A program made the translations under genes and the position numbers. A stretch of DNA of 64,000 bases, from the NCBI GenBank assembly GCA_041394265.1, contig JAWKIO010000005.1:868001-932000 (forward strand), in the 5' to 3' direction. The notes under the pieces were generated by a model that was not told the origin of the DNA, did not search any database, and saw only the letters and a program-made list of their open reading frames with translations. Position 1 is the stretch's first letter. Each line of letters begins with the position of its first letter. Source of the stretch: Acidimicrobiales bacterium (lineage in GTDB: Bacteria > Actinomycetota > Acidimicrobiia > Acidimicrobiales > SZUA-35). Below, piece by piece: positions 24,370 through 32,718 of the stretch.

Positions 24370-26112
24370 TCACGCGTTCTCGGCCAGGATGGCGTCTCGC
24401 AGCTCCCGCTTCAGGAACTTGCCGTTGGCGTTCTGCGGCAGCGCCTCGGTGCGGAACCAGATGTGGCCAGGAATCTTGTGCTTGGCCAGGATGGGAGCGA
24501 GGAACTCGCGGAGTTCGTCGGCGGTGAGGGTGTGTCCCTCACGCAGGACGATCGCGCACGCGACGTCTTCGCCGAGCCGGTCATCGGGGATACCGAACAC
24601 GGCCGCCTCGGCCACCGCCGGATGCTGGTAGATCGCCGTCTCGACCTCGGACGAGTACACGTTCTCCCCGCCTCGCAGCACCATGTCCTTCGCCCGATCG
24701 ACGATGTAGACGAAGCCCTCGTCGTCGATGCGGGCGACGTCGCCAGTGTTGAACCAGCCGTCGACGATGGCCTCGGCCGTGGCTTCCGGTCGGTTGATGT
24801 AGCCCTTGATCACCACGGGGCCACGCACGCACAGCTGACCGACGGTGTCGGGCCCGGACGGCAACTCGTTGCCCAGTTCGTCGACGAGCTTGGCCTCGAG
24901 CGTGGGGACGAGCGGCCCGCACGACTCCGGCTTGGCCAGGTAGGTCCGAGACGAGTTGGCGGTGACGATGCCGTGGGTTTCGGTGAGCCCGTAGCCGGTC
25001 GACGGGCTGGCCTTCTCGTTCTTCAGCGACTGGTCGATCTTGGCCACCAGGTCGGCGTGCAGCGGCGCGCCGCCACCGCCCATACCCACGAGGGTCGAGG
25101 TGTCACGAGTGTTCCAGTCGGGATGCATCAGCATCTCCCGACTCATGGTGGGCACACCCGAGAAGTTCGTGACGCCCTCTCGCTCGATCAGTTCGAGGGC
25201 CCGACCGGCGTCCCACTTGTAGGTGAGCACCAACTTGGCGCCAACCATGGTGGCCGGGTGCATCAGACAGTTGCAGGCGGTGACGTGGAACAGCGGGGTC
25301 GGCGCCATGAAGACCAACTGGGGCTGCTCGGCAACCTGCTCGGCCTGGTAGGCGTCGACCGTGCCGTCCTCCATGGCAACGGCGAGCCCCAACCAACGGG
25401 GCATGTACGCGATGTGCATGATGTTGTGCACCGACCCGCGGTGGGTGAGCTGGGCGCCCTTCGGGAATCCGGTGGTGCCGGAGGTGTAGAAGATGGTGGC
25501 GTCGTCATCGGGGTCGATCTCGGCGTCGGGAAGGGCAGCCGGAGCGTTGGCTGCGTCGACCACGTCGTCCCAGCGAACGGCGCCATCGGGGAGGTCGCCC
25601 TCGGCCCGTACGGCGATCACGGCCAACGGGCTCTTGGCTCGCACGGTGTCGAGATGTGCAACGACTCGTTCGAGCCGTTCGCCGTCGACGATCAAGACCT
25701 TCGGTGCCGAGTCGGTGAGGCCGTATTCCATCTCGGGACCGGTCCACCAAGCGTTCATCCCAACCACCGCGGCACCGACGCTCACGATCGCCCAGTAGCT
25801 CACCACCCACTCGGGGTAGTTCCGCATCGAGAGCGCGACTCGATCGCCGGAGGCGACGCCGTACTCGTTGCGGAGCAGGTGAGCGAGCGCTCGCACCTGG
25901 GCGTCGATCTCGGCATAGGTGTAGCGCTCGTCTTCGTAGACGATGTAGGTCTTGTCGCCGTGGAAGGCCGCCAGGGCCCACAGGTCGCGCATCGTGGCCG
26001 GGGCCTTCGAGAAGACCCTCATGGGAATCCCCCGCACCTCGGTTTCGGTGACGGAGAAGAGAGAGTCCTCGGCCTGGAGGACGTCGCGAGCAGCGTTCAG
26101 ATGTTCGATCAC
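24370..26112 (-). CDS. Acyl-CoA synthetase (AMP-forming)
   Basis: A 580-residue adenylating CoA ligase. TIFYTSGTTGFPKGAQLTHRG is the AMP-binding P-loop, GYGLTETHG the acceptor motif, FNTGDVARIDDEG the hinge region with the ribose-binding Asp, and NGKFLKREL holds the C-terminal catalytic Lys. This is the fatty-acid or aryl-acid CoA ligase class; chain length is not predictable. GTG at 26112 is chosen as start: it overlaps the upstream DapA-family stop as GTGA, and CACTAT lies 7 nt upstream. The products of the three genes probably act on one carboxylic-acid substrate, but which is unknown. Confidence 0.87.
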   Translation of the reverse strand: MIEHLNAARDVLQAEDSLFSVTETEVRGIPMRVFSKAPATMRDLWALAAFHGDKTYIVYEDERYTYAEIDAQVRALAHLLRNEYGVASGDRVALSMRNYPEWVVSYWAIVSVGAAVVGMNAWWTGPEMEYGLTDSAPKVLIVDGERLERVVAHLDTVRAKSPLAVIAVRAEGDLPDGAVRWDDVVDAANAPAALPDAEIDPDDDATIFYTSGTTGFPKGAQLTHRGSVHNIMHIAYMPRWLGLAVAMEDGTVDAYQAEQVAEQPQLVFMAPTPLFHVTACNCLMHPATMVGAKLVLTYKWDAGRALELIEREGVTNFSGVPTMSREMLMHPDWNTRDTSTLVGMGGGGAPLHADLVAKIDQSLKNEKASPSTGYGLTETHGIVTANSSRTYLAKPESCGPLVPTLEAKLVDELGNELPSGPDTVGQLCVRGPVVIKGYINRPEATAEAIVDGWFNTGDVARIDDEGFVYIVDRAKDMVLRGGENVYSSEVETAIYQHPAVAEAAVFGIPDDRLGEDVACAIVLREGHTLTADELREFLAPILAKHKIPGHIWFRTEALPQNANGKFLKRELRDAILAENA

Positions 26113-27086
26113 GGGGGAGATAGTGGACCAACCGGGCCGGGCGAGCAAAGCGCAGCGGTGGAATCGGCCCAGGTGAGCGCCTCACCGATCGCAGCGGTCA
26201 GACGAGCGACGCTCGCTGGGGATGCCTCGGTCATCGGACGCCGCAACGTGGGCGACTCGATGGTGCCCTCAGCGGCCAGCCACCCCTTCCACACCGCCGG
26301 ATTCGGCTCGGCGAACCCTGCGGTGACAACCGGCAGAAGTGCCTGCGCCAACGCTCGCACGCCCGGCGAACCGACGGTCTCGTTTCCGCCCGGAGCCTGT
26401 GCCACCAACTGCGCAAAGAGCCGGGTGCAGGCGTGCGCTGCGGCGGCGATCGCGCCCTGCGCCCCGAGCGCCATCATCGGAGCGATGAACGCATCGTCGC
26501 CCGCCAGAACGGCGAACTCCGCTCCGGACCCGGCAAGTACCTCGAGGGTGACCACGTCGACGGCGCCGACGGCTTGCTTGAGACCGGCGATGTTCGGGTG
26601 TCGGGCCGCCTCGAGCAGCGCAGCAGCGCCCAACCCCCGTCCTGTACGGTAGGGCACGTTGTAGAGCACCACCGGCACGGGACTCGCGTCGGCGACCAAG
26701 CCGAAGTGTTCGACGACCGCTTCCTCGGATGGCCGGGTGTAGTACGGCACGACGACCAGAGCGGCCGCCACCTCGCCCACCGACATCAACTGGGTGAGCT
26801 CGTGCACCGTTGTCTGCGTGCTGTTCGTGCCGACGCCCACCATCAGGGGGCGGCCGGCGTTTCGACATGCGGCGTCGCAGATCGAGACCACCTCGCGTCG
26901 CTCCTCGAGGGTCAGCGTGGCGGCTTCGCCAGTGGTGCCGAGCGCCACGATGCCGTCCGCGCCGTCGGCCAACAGCCCTTCCGCCAACCGTTGGAGCGAC
27001 ACGTGGTCGAGTGCGCCGTCGCTGCTGAAGGGGGTGACGATCGGGATCCACAGTCCCGTCAGATCGGTTCTCGAGTTGGTGGTCAT
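26109..27086 (-). CDS. DapA/N-acetylneuraminate-lyase-family class I aldolase
   Basis: A 325-residue TIM-barrel lyase/synthase that uses a Schiff base with pyruvate. LWIPIVTPFSSDGALD starts the barrel, GTTGEAATLTLEER is the pyruvate-carboxylate loop, LYNVPYRTG holds the catalytic Tyr and IAGLKQAVG the Schiff-base Lys. The family includes dihydrodipicolinate synthase and catabolic aldolases. Because it heads an operon with an acyl-CoA synthetase and a hydrolase, and a LysR regulator diverges from it, a catabolic aldolase or dehydratase is more likely than lysine biosynthesis. The ATG at 27086 is chosen because the barrel begins right after it. Confidence 0.82.
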   Translation of the reverse strand: MTTNSRTDLTGLWIPIVTPFSSDGALDHVSLQRLAEGLLADGADGIVALGTTGEAATLTLEERREVVSICDAACRNAGRPLMVGVGTNSTQTTVHELTQLMSVGEVAAALVVVPYYTRPSEEAVVEHFGLVADASPVPVVLYNVPYRTGRGLGAAALLEAARHPNIAGLKQAVGAVDVVTLEVLAGSGAEFAVLAGDDAFIAPMMALGAQGAIAAAAHACTRLFAQLVAQAPGGNETVGSPGVRALAQALLPVVTAGFAEPNPAVWKGWLAAEGTIESPTLRRPMTEASPASVARLTAAIGEALTWADSTAALCSPGPVGPLSPP

Positions 27087-27159
27087 CGCTCGATCGTCGT
27101 CGACACGACTCGTAATGAACAGTTCCGAGTTCTTCGGATCGAGATAACGTTTGCTTTCG

Positions 27160-28032
27160 ATGATGGATCTGGGACACCTCCGTTCCTTCGCCGAGGTCGC
27201 CGAACGAGGCACGATCGCCGCGGCCGCCACCGCTCGTGACTTCACTGCTCCCGCGGTCTCGCAACACCTCGCCAAGCTGGAGCGTGAGATCGGCACCCAT
27301 TTGTTCGATCGGGCCGGGCGCCGGCTCCGCCTCACCGACGCCGGGAAGGCGCTGCTACCGATCGCACTCGAGCTGCTCGATCTCGAAGCCCGCGGCCGCC
27401 AGGTCGCCCGTTCGCCCCAGCAGCGACCTCGCATCGTCGTCGCCGGGCTGGCCTCGGCCATCGATGCGCTCGTCGTCCCTCGGCTCGAGCGACTCCGTCC
27501 GCATCTGCGGCTCGAGATCGTGGAGAGCGAGGATGCCGATGCCCTACGCGACCTCCGACTCGGCACCGTCGATCTGGTGTTGGTTCAGGAGTACCGCGGG
27601 GTGCGCAGCCTGCCGGGTGGAACCGACCGAGATCCGGCGCTCACCTACACGCCACTCGTGACCGACCGCCTCCGGCTCGTCCTTCCTCCAGACCGCTCAC
27701 CCACCACGACGGTCGCCGACCTGGGTGACGCCGACTGGCTGATCAATGGCCAGGGCACTCGCTGCGCCGCTGCGACGACACAGATCCTCGAAACGGCCGG
27801 CCTCCGTCCGACGGTCGCCGCCGTCGTTGCCGACAACACGACGCTGCTTGCGCTCGTGTCGGCGGGCCATGGCGTGACCATCGTCCCTGAGCTGCTGCTC
27901 GGACGGGCACCAGCGCTCACGGTCGCCGATGAGGAACTCGCCATCGAGCGAACGATGTTCGCCGTTCATCGGGGTACTACCACCGAACCACTTGCTCGCC
28001 TGCTCGGCGAGTTCGCAGCGACCCGCCCCTGA
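27160..28032 (+). CDS. LysR-family transcriptional regulator
   Basis: A 290-residue regulator with an N-terminal winged helix (LRSFAEVAERGTIAAAATARD, then APAVSQHLAKLEREIGTHLFDR) and a C-terminal periplasmic-binding-protein-like effector domain ending around LGEFAATRP. It lies back-to-back with the DapA-family operon, 73 bp apart, the classical LysR layout, so it most likely controls that operon in response to its substrate. TAACGT ends 9 nt before the ATG at 27160; a second ATG follows immediately at 27163. Confidence 0.9.
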   Translation: MMDLGHLRSFAEVAERGTIAAAATARDFTAPAVSQHLAKLEREIGTHLFDRAGRRLRLTDAGKALLPIALELLDLEARGRQVARSPQQRPRIVVAGLASAIDALVVPRLERLRPHLRLEIVESEDADALRDLRLGTVDLVLVQEYRGVRSLPGGTDRDPALTYTPLVTDRLRLVLPPDRSPTTTVADLGDADWLINGQGTRCAAATTQILETAGLRPTVAAVVADNTTLLALVSAGHGVTIVPELLLGRAPALTVADEELAIERTMFAVHRGTTTEPLARLLGEFAATRP

Positions 28033-28062
28033 AGCGGCAACCCGCTCGACGAGCAGTGTCGA

Positions 28063-29076
28063 TCAGACCGAGGAGACCCGGGCACCTCCGCGATTGATGA
28101 CCGACGTGGCGACGATGCGATTGCGGCCGTCTTCCTTTGCTCGATACAGGGCTTCGTCGGCGGCGACCGTCAGCGTCGGGAGCGGTTCATCGATACCGGT
28201 GGCGACACCGATCGACACCGTGACGAGATTCGGCAGGCTTGCGACGGCCAACCGGATGCCCTCACAGACGTCGACCGCCGCATGCTGCGGGGCGTTGCGC
28301 AACAGCACCAGGAACTCCTCGCCGCCGTAGCGATACACCGAATCGCTGGACCGGACGGCGGCAGCAATGGTCGTGCTGACGTTGCGGAGCGCCACATCGC
28401 CCTCGCTGTGACCGAACGTGTCGTTGAAACGCTTGAACTCGTCGACGTCCACCATGGCGACGCTCACCGGCTGGCGAGCAGCGGTGCGCTCGGCATCGAG
28501 TCGAGCCAGGTCCTGATCCAACCGCCGGCGGTTGGCGAGCCCGGTCAGCGGGTCGACGAAGCTGAGGGCTTCCATCCGCTCGGCGCGGCGGCGGAACCAA
28601 CTCATGGCGACGATGGGAAGCAGCAGTGCGACCACCACGCCGACCAGTGCAATCAGCGGGATGGAGACGCCTTGCCCGATCGAGCTGCCGCCGGCGTCGC
28701 CATTCCCATCGGCGGCGATGGTCTCGAGCTGATCGGCGGCGGTAGCGAACACGATCGGCAGGGACTGGTCGGCGTTGGCGGCGTCGAGGTCGATCATGGC
28801 GTCGCCCGACAGCGCCAGGCGAGCGAGCGGCGGCACATCGATCTGGTGTTGATAGAGCCGTCGTAGGACGCCGGGTCCCTGGCTGACCAGCACGTCGATG
28901 TCGGCAGCTGCCGCTCCGCCTGCGGCTACTGCCTTGGTCGCACCTTCGAGCTCGGTGAGGAGATCGATCGCATCGACGAGGGCCGACCTCGCCTCTTCGT
29001 CATCGACCATCTGTGCCGATGCCATCGGCGGACCGAGCAGCGTCACGACGGCGAACGCAACGATCGCCACCACCAT
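28063..29076 (-). CDS. Membrane diguanylate cyclase (GGDEF)
   Basis: A 337-residue c-di-GMP synthase. From the ATG at 29076 an N-terminal hydrophobic signal or anchor (MVVAIVAFAVVTLLG) precedes a ~125-residue helical extracytoplasmic region, a second transmembrane helix (IPLIALVGVVVALLLPIV) and a GGDEF domain. The active site reads YGGEEF near residue 250, a functional variant, and the inhibitory RxxD site is present 5 residues before it (RSSD). The helical input domain is of unknown specificity. AGGA lies 6 nt before the ATG; a longer form starting at 29154 would put a direct repeat into coding sequence. Confidence 0.87.
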   Translation of the reverse strand: MVVAIVAFAVVTLLGPPMASAQMVDDEEARSALVDAIDLLTELEGATKAVAAGGAAAADIDVLVSQGPGVLRRLYQHQIDVPPLARLALSGDAMIDLDAANADQSLPIVFATAADQLETIAADGNGDAGGSSIGQGVSIPLIALVGVVVALLLPIVAMSWFRRRAERMEALSFVDPLTGLANRRRLDQDLARLDAERTAARQPVSVAMVDVDEFKRFNDTFGHSEGDVALRNVSTTIAAAVRSSDSVYRYGGEEFLVLLRNAPQHAAVDVCEGIRLAVASLPNLVTVSIGVATGIDEPLPTLTVAADEALYRAKEDGRNRIVATSVINRGGARVSSV

Positions 29077-29114
29077 TCGATGTCCTGACACAGCCTCTCG
29101 AGGTCCTGACACAG
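29077..29114. promoter_or_regulatory. Direct repeat upstream of the diguanylate cyclase gene
   Basis: TCGATGTCCTGACACAG (29077-29093) and TCGAGGTCCTGACACAG (29098-29114) match at 16 of 17 positions. Their 21-bp period puts them on the same helix face, as expected for cooperative binding of a regulator. If translation began at 29154 instead, the repeat would be coding. Confidence 0.4.
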
Positions 29115-29209
29115 TGCGCACGGACACCAGTGTCGGCTCGAATCGCCTGGCCATCAGTCTGTGCGAGGAATTGGCCGCACGCCCGAATTGACCATCGGTC
29201 AGCCTGCAC

Positions 29210-29215
29210 TACGTT
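29210..29215 (+). promoter_or_regulatory. -10 element of a leaderless promoter (GNAT gene)
   Basis: TACGTT lies exactly 7 nt before the GTG at 29223, with no SD between, so transcription should start at or next to the start codon. Confidence 0.55.
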
Positions 29216-29222
29216 GCTCGTC

Positions 29223-29834
29223 GTGACCGCTCACCCACCGAACGACGCCCGCCTCGTGCTGCCGGCCGAGGCTGCGCAAGCAGCCGACGTGCTGGCTCGC
29301 GCCTTCCACGACGACCCGGTCCTCAACTGGCTTTTCGCCGGGGCCGACGATGTCGTCGCCGCGATCGACTCGTTCTTCCCGATCGCCATCGCCAGCGGCC
29401 TCACCCGGGGCCACCTCTACCGATCACCGGGCTGGGAGGCGGTGGCCTACTGGTCGCCGCCGGGTGCCCACGGCATGTTCAACCCGGAACACGCACCGTC
29501 GGTCGGCGAGTTGGTGGTCGGCGCCATCGGACCCGAGCGGGCGGCAGCCACCGGCCAGCTCAGCGAGATCCTGGCCGAACATCACCTCACCGAGGCCCAC
29601 TTCTACCTCCCCTTCATCGGTGTTGCTCCCGAGTGGCAGGGCCGTGGCTACGGCAAGGTCGTGATGCAGCCCGTGCTCGATCTCTGCGACCACCATCGCC
29701 TCCCGGCCTACCTGGAATCGTCGAATCCCCGCAACATCCCGTTCTACGAACGCTTGGGGTTCCGGGTCACCGCCGAGTTCGCCGCCGACGGTGGACCACC
29801 CATGGCCGGTATGCGCCGCGACCCTGCCAACTGA
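29223..29834 (+). CDS. GNAT-family N-acetyltransferase
   Basis: A 203-residue acetyl-CoA-dependent acetyltransferase. The acetyl-CoA pyrophosphate loop is VAPEWQGRGYGKVVMQPVL, preceded by the strand HFYLPFIG and followed by LESSNPRNIPFYERLGFRV, which is motif B. The N-terminus (VLARAFHDDPVLNWLF) fits the subgroup often seen in antibiotic and small-amine acetyltransferases. The substrate is unknown. Start GTG at 29223 is fixed by the -10 TACGTT 7 nt upstream. It precedes the LLM-class oxidoreductase by 9 nt and is probably co-transcribed with it. Confidence 0.85.
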   Translation: MTAHPPNDARLVLPAEAAQAADVLARAFHDDPVLNWLFAGADDVVAAIDSFFPIAIASGLTRGHLYRSPGWEAVAYWSPPGAHGMFNPEHAPSVGELVVGAIGPERAAATGQLSEILAEHHLTEAHFYLPFIGVAPEWQGRGYGKVVMQPVLDLCDHHRLPAYLESSNPRNIPFYERLGFRVTAEFAADGGPPMAGMRRDPAN

Positions 29835-29843
29835 GGAGACACC

Positions 29844-30917
29844 ATGGAACTTGGGATCTGTGTGGCATCGAAGATCGACGACATCGACTACATCGTCGAG
29901 GCCGAACGGCTTGGGTTCACCCATGCCTGGCTCGCCGACTCCCAGATGATCTGGAGCGACGTCTACGCCACCCTCGCCGTCGCCGCCACCCGGACCAAGA
30001 CCATCCGTCTCGGCACCGGCGTCGCCGTTGCGGCAACTCGGCCGGCACCGGTCACGGCGGCGTCGATCGCAACGATCAACGAGCTGGCGCCAGGACGAAC
30101 ATTCCTCGGCATCGGCACGGGGAACACGGCGATGCGCATCATGGGCCACCCACCGATGCGGATCAACGAGTTCGACCGCTACCTCGGCGAACTCGCGCCA
30201 CTGCTGCGAGGCGAGGAAGCCGAGGTCACCTGGCGGGGCACCACGGCGCCGGTGCGTCACATCATGCGAGACGACGGCTTCGTCCAGTTCGAACCGCGCA
30301 TCCCGATGTACGTCTCGGGCTTCGGCCCTCGATCACTCGCTTTGGCCGGCGCCCACGGCGACGGCGCCGTCCTGTCGATCCCGCCTCAGCCCGAGTTCGT
30401 CGAGCGGGTGTGGTCGAGCATCGAGCGAGGCGCCGCCGCCGTCGGTCGCACGGTCGCTCGCGACACGTTCCCGTTGACGACCCTCACCACCATCGTCGTC
30501 CTCGACGAGGGCGAGACCATCGACTCGCCGCGAGTGTTCGAACACTGTGGCGCGTTCGCCGTGTCGGGCCTGCACTATGCGTACGAGCAGTGGCGCAACT
30601 TCGGTCGCCGTCCTACGTCGCCTGCCATGCTCGAGGTGTGGGACGACTATGTCGCCGTGGTCGAGCAGACACCGCAGTCCCACCGCCACCAGCGGATTCA
30701 TGCCGGGCACAACTGCTGGGTCCTTCCCGACGAAGCCCCCTTCGTGACGACCGAACTCATGGCGGCGTCGTGCATGATCGGTACCGCCGATCAACTGGTC
30801 GAGCGTCTCGGCGAGCTCGACGCCGCCGGCCTCGGTCAGGTGATGATGCTGCCCCCGCTGGCGCCCCGGTACGAGACCATCCATCGAGTTGGCGAGCAGG
30901 TCATTCCTCGTCTGTGA
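29844..30917 (+). CDS. LLM-class flavin/F420-dependent oxidoreductase
   Basis: A 357-residue luciferase-like TIM-barrel protein. Landmarks are the N-terminal strand MELGICVASK, RLGFTHAWLADSQ, KTIRLGTGVAVAATRPAPVTAASIATINELAPGR (seen in parts), GIGTGNTAMRIMGHPPMR and the long C-terminal insertion region. The pattern is nearer to F420-dependent actinobacterial enzymes such as 5,10-methylene-H4MPT reductase-like proteins than to bacterial luciferase; the cofactor is inferred. GAGGAG precedes the ATG with good spacing, one of the clear SD starts here. The 3' end overlaps the convergent MscS gene by 17 bp. Confidence 0.85.
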   Translation: MELGICVASKIDDIDYIVEAERLGFTHAWLADSQMIWSDVYATLAVAATRTKTIRLGTGVAVAATRPAPVTAASIATINELAPGRTFLGIGTGNTAMRIMGHPPMRINEFDRYLGELAPLLRGEEAEVTWRGTTAPVRHIMRDDGFVQFEPRIPMYVSGFGPRSLALAGAHGDGAVLSIPPQPEFVERVWSSIERGAAAVGRTVARDTFPLTTLTTIVVLDEGETIDSPRVFEHCGAFAVSGLHYAYEQWRNFGRRPTSPAMLEVWDDYVAVVEQTPQSHRHQRIHAGHNCWVLPDEAPFVTTELMAASCMIGTADQLVERLGELDAAGLGQVMMLPPLAPRYETIHRVGEQVIPRL

Positions 30918-31779
30918 CCCGATCGGCGTCGCTCGACTCGGCGCCAGGCGAACGGTCGCCGACCACGTGCACCACCCGCTGGGGGAAGGGAATCACAATG
31001 CCGGCATCGGCGAGCGTCTGCTCGATGCACAGCACCACCTCATGGCGGACTCGCCACATCGAGGCAATGGTCGGCTCGTGCCAGTAGCGAACGGCGAAGT
31101 CGATCGAAGACTCGCCGAATCCCGTGCTGTACACCTGCGGGGCCGGTGAGGCGTAGACGCCCGGCACCCCGGCCACGGCATCGCTGAGCAAGCGTGTGGT
31201 CTCCGCAAGACTCGAACCGTAGGCGACTCCCACCTCGACGGTGGTCCTGCGGGCCTTGCGGGCGGTCAGGTTGATGATCGGGTGCTTGATCACGGCCGCC
31301 GACGGAATGCGAACGATCTCGCCGTCGGGCGTGTGGATCACCACCGCCCGCGAGTCGATGCGCACGATGGCGCCCTCATGGTCGACGCTTTGCACTTCGT
31401 CGCCGGGACGGAACGGTCGCCGTAGCTGGAGAAGGACCCCTGCGACGAAGTTCTCGAGCAGGTCCTGCAGCGCGAACGCCAACGCGATCCCCACGATGCC
31501 GAGCGCACCGAGTGCCGGACCGATGGCGATGCCGAGGGCCTCGAGTGCATAGATCAAGCCGAAGACCAGCAGCAGGTAGCTGGCGACGCGGCCGATCAGC
31601 TCGGAGATGAAGTCGTCGGCCTGCCCGCGTTTCAGCGCCCGCGCCAGCAGCGAGCGCACGACCCTCGCCACCACGAACGTCACGATGATGATCGTTCCTG
31701 CGGTCGCGAACTCGGTCCAACCGATCTTGTCGAGATCGACTTGGCGCGACAGCTCGTCGACGTCGACATCGGCCTGCAT
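30901..31779 (-). CDS. MscS-family small-conductance mechanosensitive channel
   Basis: A 292-residue channel subunit. Three predicted membrane helices include the Gly/Ala-rich pore helix (ALGIVGIALAFALQDLLENFVAGVLL). The soluble MscS beta domain follows, with PFRPGDEVQ and GAIVRIDSRAVVIHTPDGEIVRIPSAAVI, then the alpha/beta C-terminal domain. It should open on hypo-osmotic shock to release solutes. The ATG at 31779 is one of two near starts. It is divergent from the STAS/anti-sigma pair. Confidence 0.88.
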   Translation of the reverse strand: MQADVDVDELSRQVDLDKIGWTEFATAGTIIIVTFVVARVVRSLLARALKRGQADDFISELIGRVASYLLLVFGLIYALEALGIAIGPALGALGIVGIALAFALQDLLENFVAGVLLQLRRPFRPGDEVQSVDHEGAIVRIDSRAVVIHTPDGEIVRIPSAAVIKHPIINLTARKARRTTVEVGVAYGSSLAETTRLLSDAVAGVPGVYASPAPQVYSTGFGESSIDFAVRYWHEPTIASMWRVRHEVVLCIEQTLADAGIVIPFPQRVVHVVGDRSPGAESSDADRVTDEE

Positions 31780-31898
31780 CCTCCACAACATGGTGGACCT
31801 GTCTAGCGGACCCAGACCACGAGCCGGGCATCACGACCATCATCGACGACGCCGGAACGCTCACCCGATGTCGTACCGAGGGCGCACATCGACCTACC

Positions 31899-31924
31899 GT
31901 GACCAGGGGCCCTTCCCGGGTCAC
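31899..31924 (+). other. Hairpin in the leader of the STAS gene
   Basis: GTGACCAGGG-GCCCTT-CCCGGGTCAC pairs at 9 of 10 positions around a 6-nt loop, 52 nt before the GTG at 31977. It may be an attenuating or stabilising leader hairpin; no function is shown by sequence. Confidence 0.3.
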
Positions 31925-31976
31925 CGCATTCCGAGTCCGACATCCGAACACACCGAACGACCGCAGGAGGCCACAG

Positions 31977-32282
31977 GTGGACGTCATCATCAGCCGAACG
32001 GCGAACACGCTGGCGGCGACGATCGATGGGGAGATCGATGCCGCCAACGGTCACGTCCTCACAACGAAGATCGGACGCGGGATTGCCGGCGGTGTCGACG
32101 AGGTCGTCATCGACGTGGCCAAGCTCGAGTTCATCGACTCGTCCGGCATCAGCCGCCTGGTAGAACTCCGACAGATGGCGCTCGACGCCGGCGCCACGTT
32201 CCGCCTCACCCACCCGGCCCCCAACGTCCGGCGCGTGCTCGAGATCACGGGACTGCTGGCGACCTTCGGGATCCACGAGTGA
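31977..32282 (+). CDS. STAS-domain anti-sigma factor antagonist
   Basis: A 101-residue single STAS domain of the SpoIIAA/RsbV type. EVVIDVAKLEFIDSSGISRLVELR contains the phosphorylatable Ser in DSSG near residue 54. Such proteins release a sigma factor by binding its anti-sigma kinase. The GTG at 31977 is chosen because AGGAGG lies 6 nt upstream. Its stop overlaps the GTG of the next gene as GTGA, so this antagonist and the ATPase-like protein are made as a pair. No sigma factor gene is adjacent. Confidence 0.82.
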   Translation: MDVIISRTANTLAATIDGEIDAANGHVLTTKIGRGIAGGVDEVVIDVAKLEFIDSSGISRLVELRQMALDAGATFRLTHPAPNVRRVLEITGLLATFGIHE

Positions 32283-32668
32283 CCGCCGACCGGGAGGCCA
32301 TCCGTGTCGAACTCCCGGCTCACCCCGACTTCCTGCGGATCGCCCGCCTCAATGTCACCGCCTACGGGGCTCATCTCGACCTGGATGTCGAACAGCTCGA
32401 TGACCTCCGTTTGGCGGTCAACGAAGCCGTCACGTGGATGATCGACGACCCGACACCTTCGGCCCGCATGGTGATCATGATCCACCGTGAGGGGGCCGAA
32501 ATCGTCGTGACCGGCGGGCCGGAAGCCGGTGACCCCGACGCCGCTTCGCTCCCCCATCAAACGTCAGCGGTCGACGAACTCATCGCTGCCATCCTGGGTG
32601 CCACGGTCGATGACTTCTGGCTCGATGCCCGAACCCCTCGCCGCTTCCAACTTCGCAAGCGGGGCTGA
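32279..32668 (+). CDS. RsbW-like anti-sigma factor (histidine-kinase-fold ATPase, degenerate)
   Basis: A 129-residue protein translated by GTGA overlap after the STAS antagonist. LRIARLNVTAYGAHLDLDVEQL and DLRLAVNEAVTWMI match the N-terminal half of RsbW/SpoIIAB GHKL kinases, including the N-box Asn-Glu. The later G1 (DxGxG) and G2 boxes that close over ATP are not recognisable; a GGPEAGDPDAASLP segment stands in their place. It may therefore bind partners without kinase activity. The domain call rests on the N-box and the coupled gene order. Confidence 0.68.
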   Translation: MTADREAIRVELPAHPDFLRIARLNVTAYGAHLDLDVEQLDDLRLAVNEAVTWMIDDPTPSARMVIMIHREGAEIVVTGGPEAGDPDAASLPHQTSAVDELIAAILGATVDDFWLDARTPRRFQLRKRG

Positions 32669-32705
32669 GACCCAGCCGCTGCGGGGCAGCGCAACGATCC
32701 CCTCC

Positions 32706-32711
32706 TACCCT
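32706..32711 (+). promoter_or_regulatory. -10 element of a leaderless promoter (MFS gene)
   Basis: TACCCT lies exactly 7 nt before the ATG at 32719, with no SD between. Confidence 0.5.
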
Positions 32712-32718
32712 GCTGCTC

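Noticed and set aside
24118..26652. Very long open frame on the plus strand opposite the acyl-CoA synthetase
   Set aside because: It is a GC-driven shadow: its translation is Arg/Gly/His/Val-rich with no family match, while the minus strand carries complete enzyme motifs.
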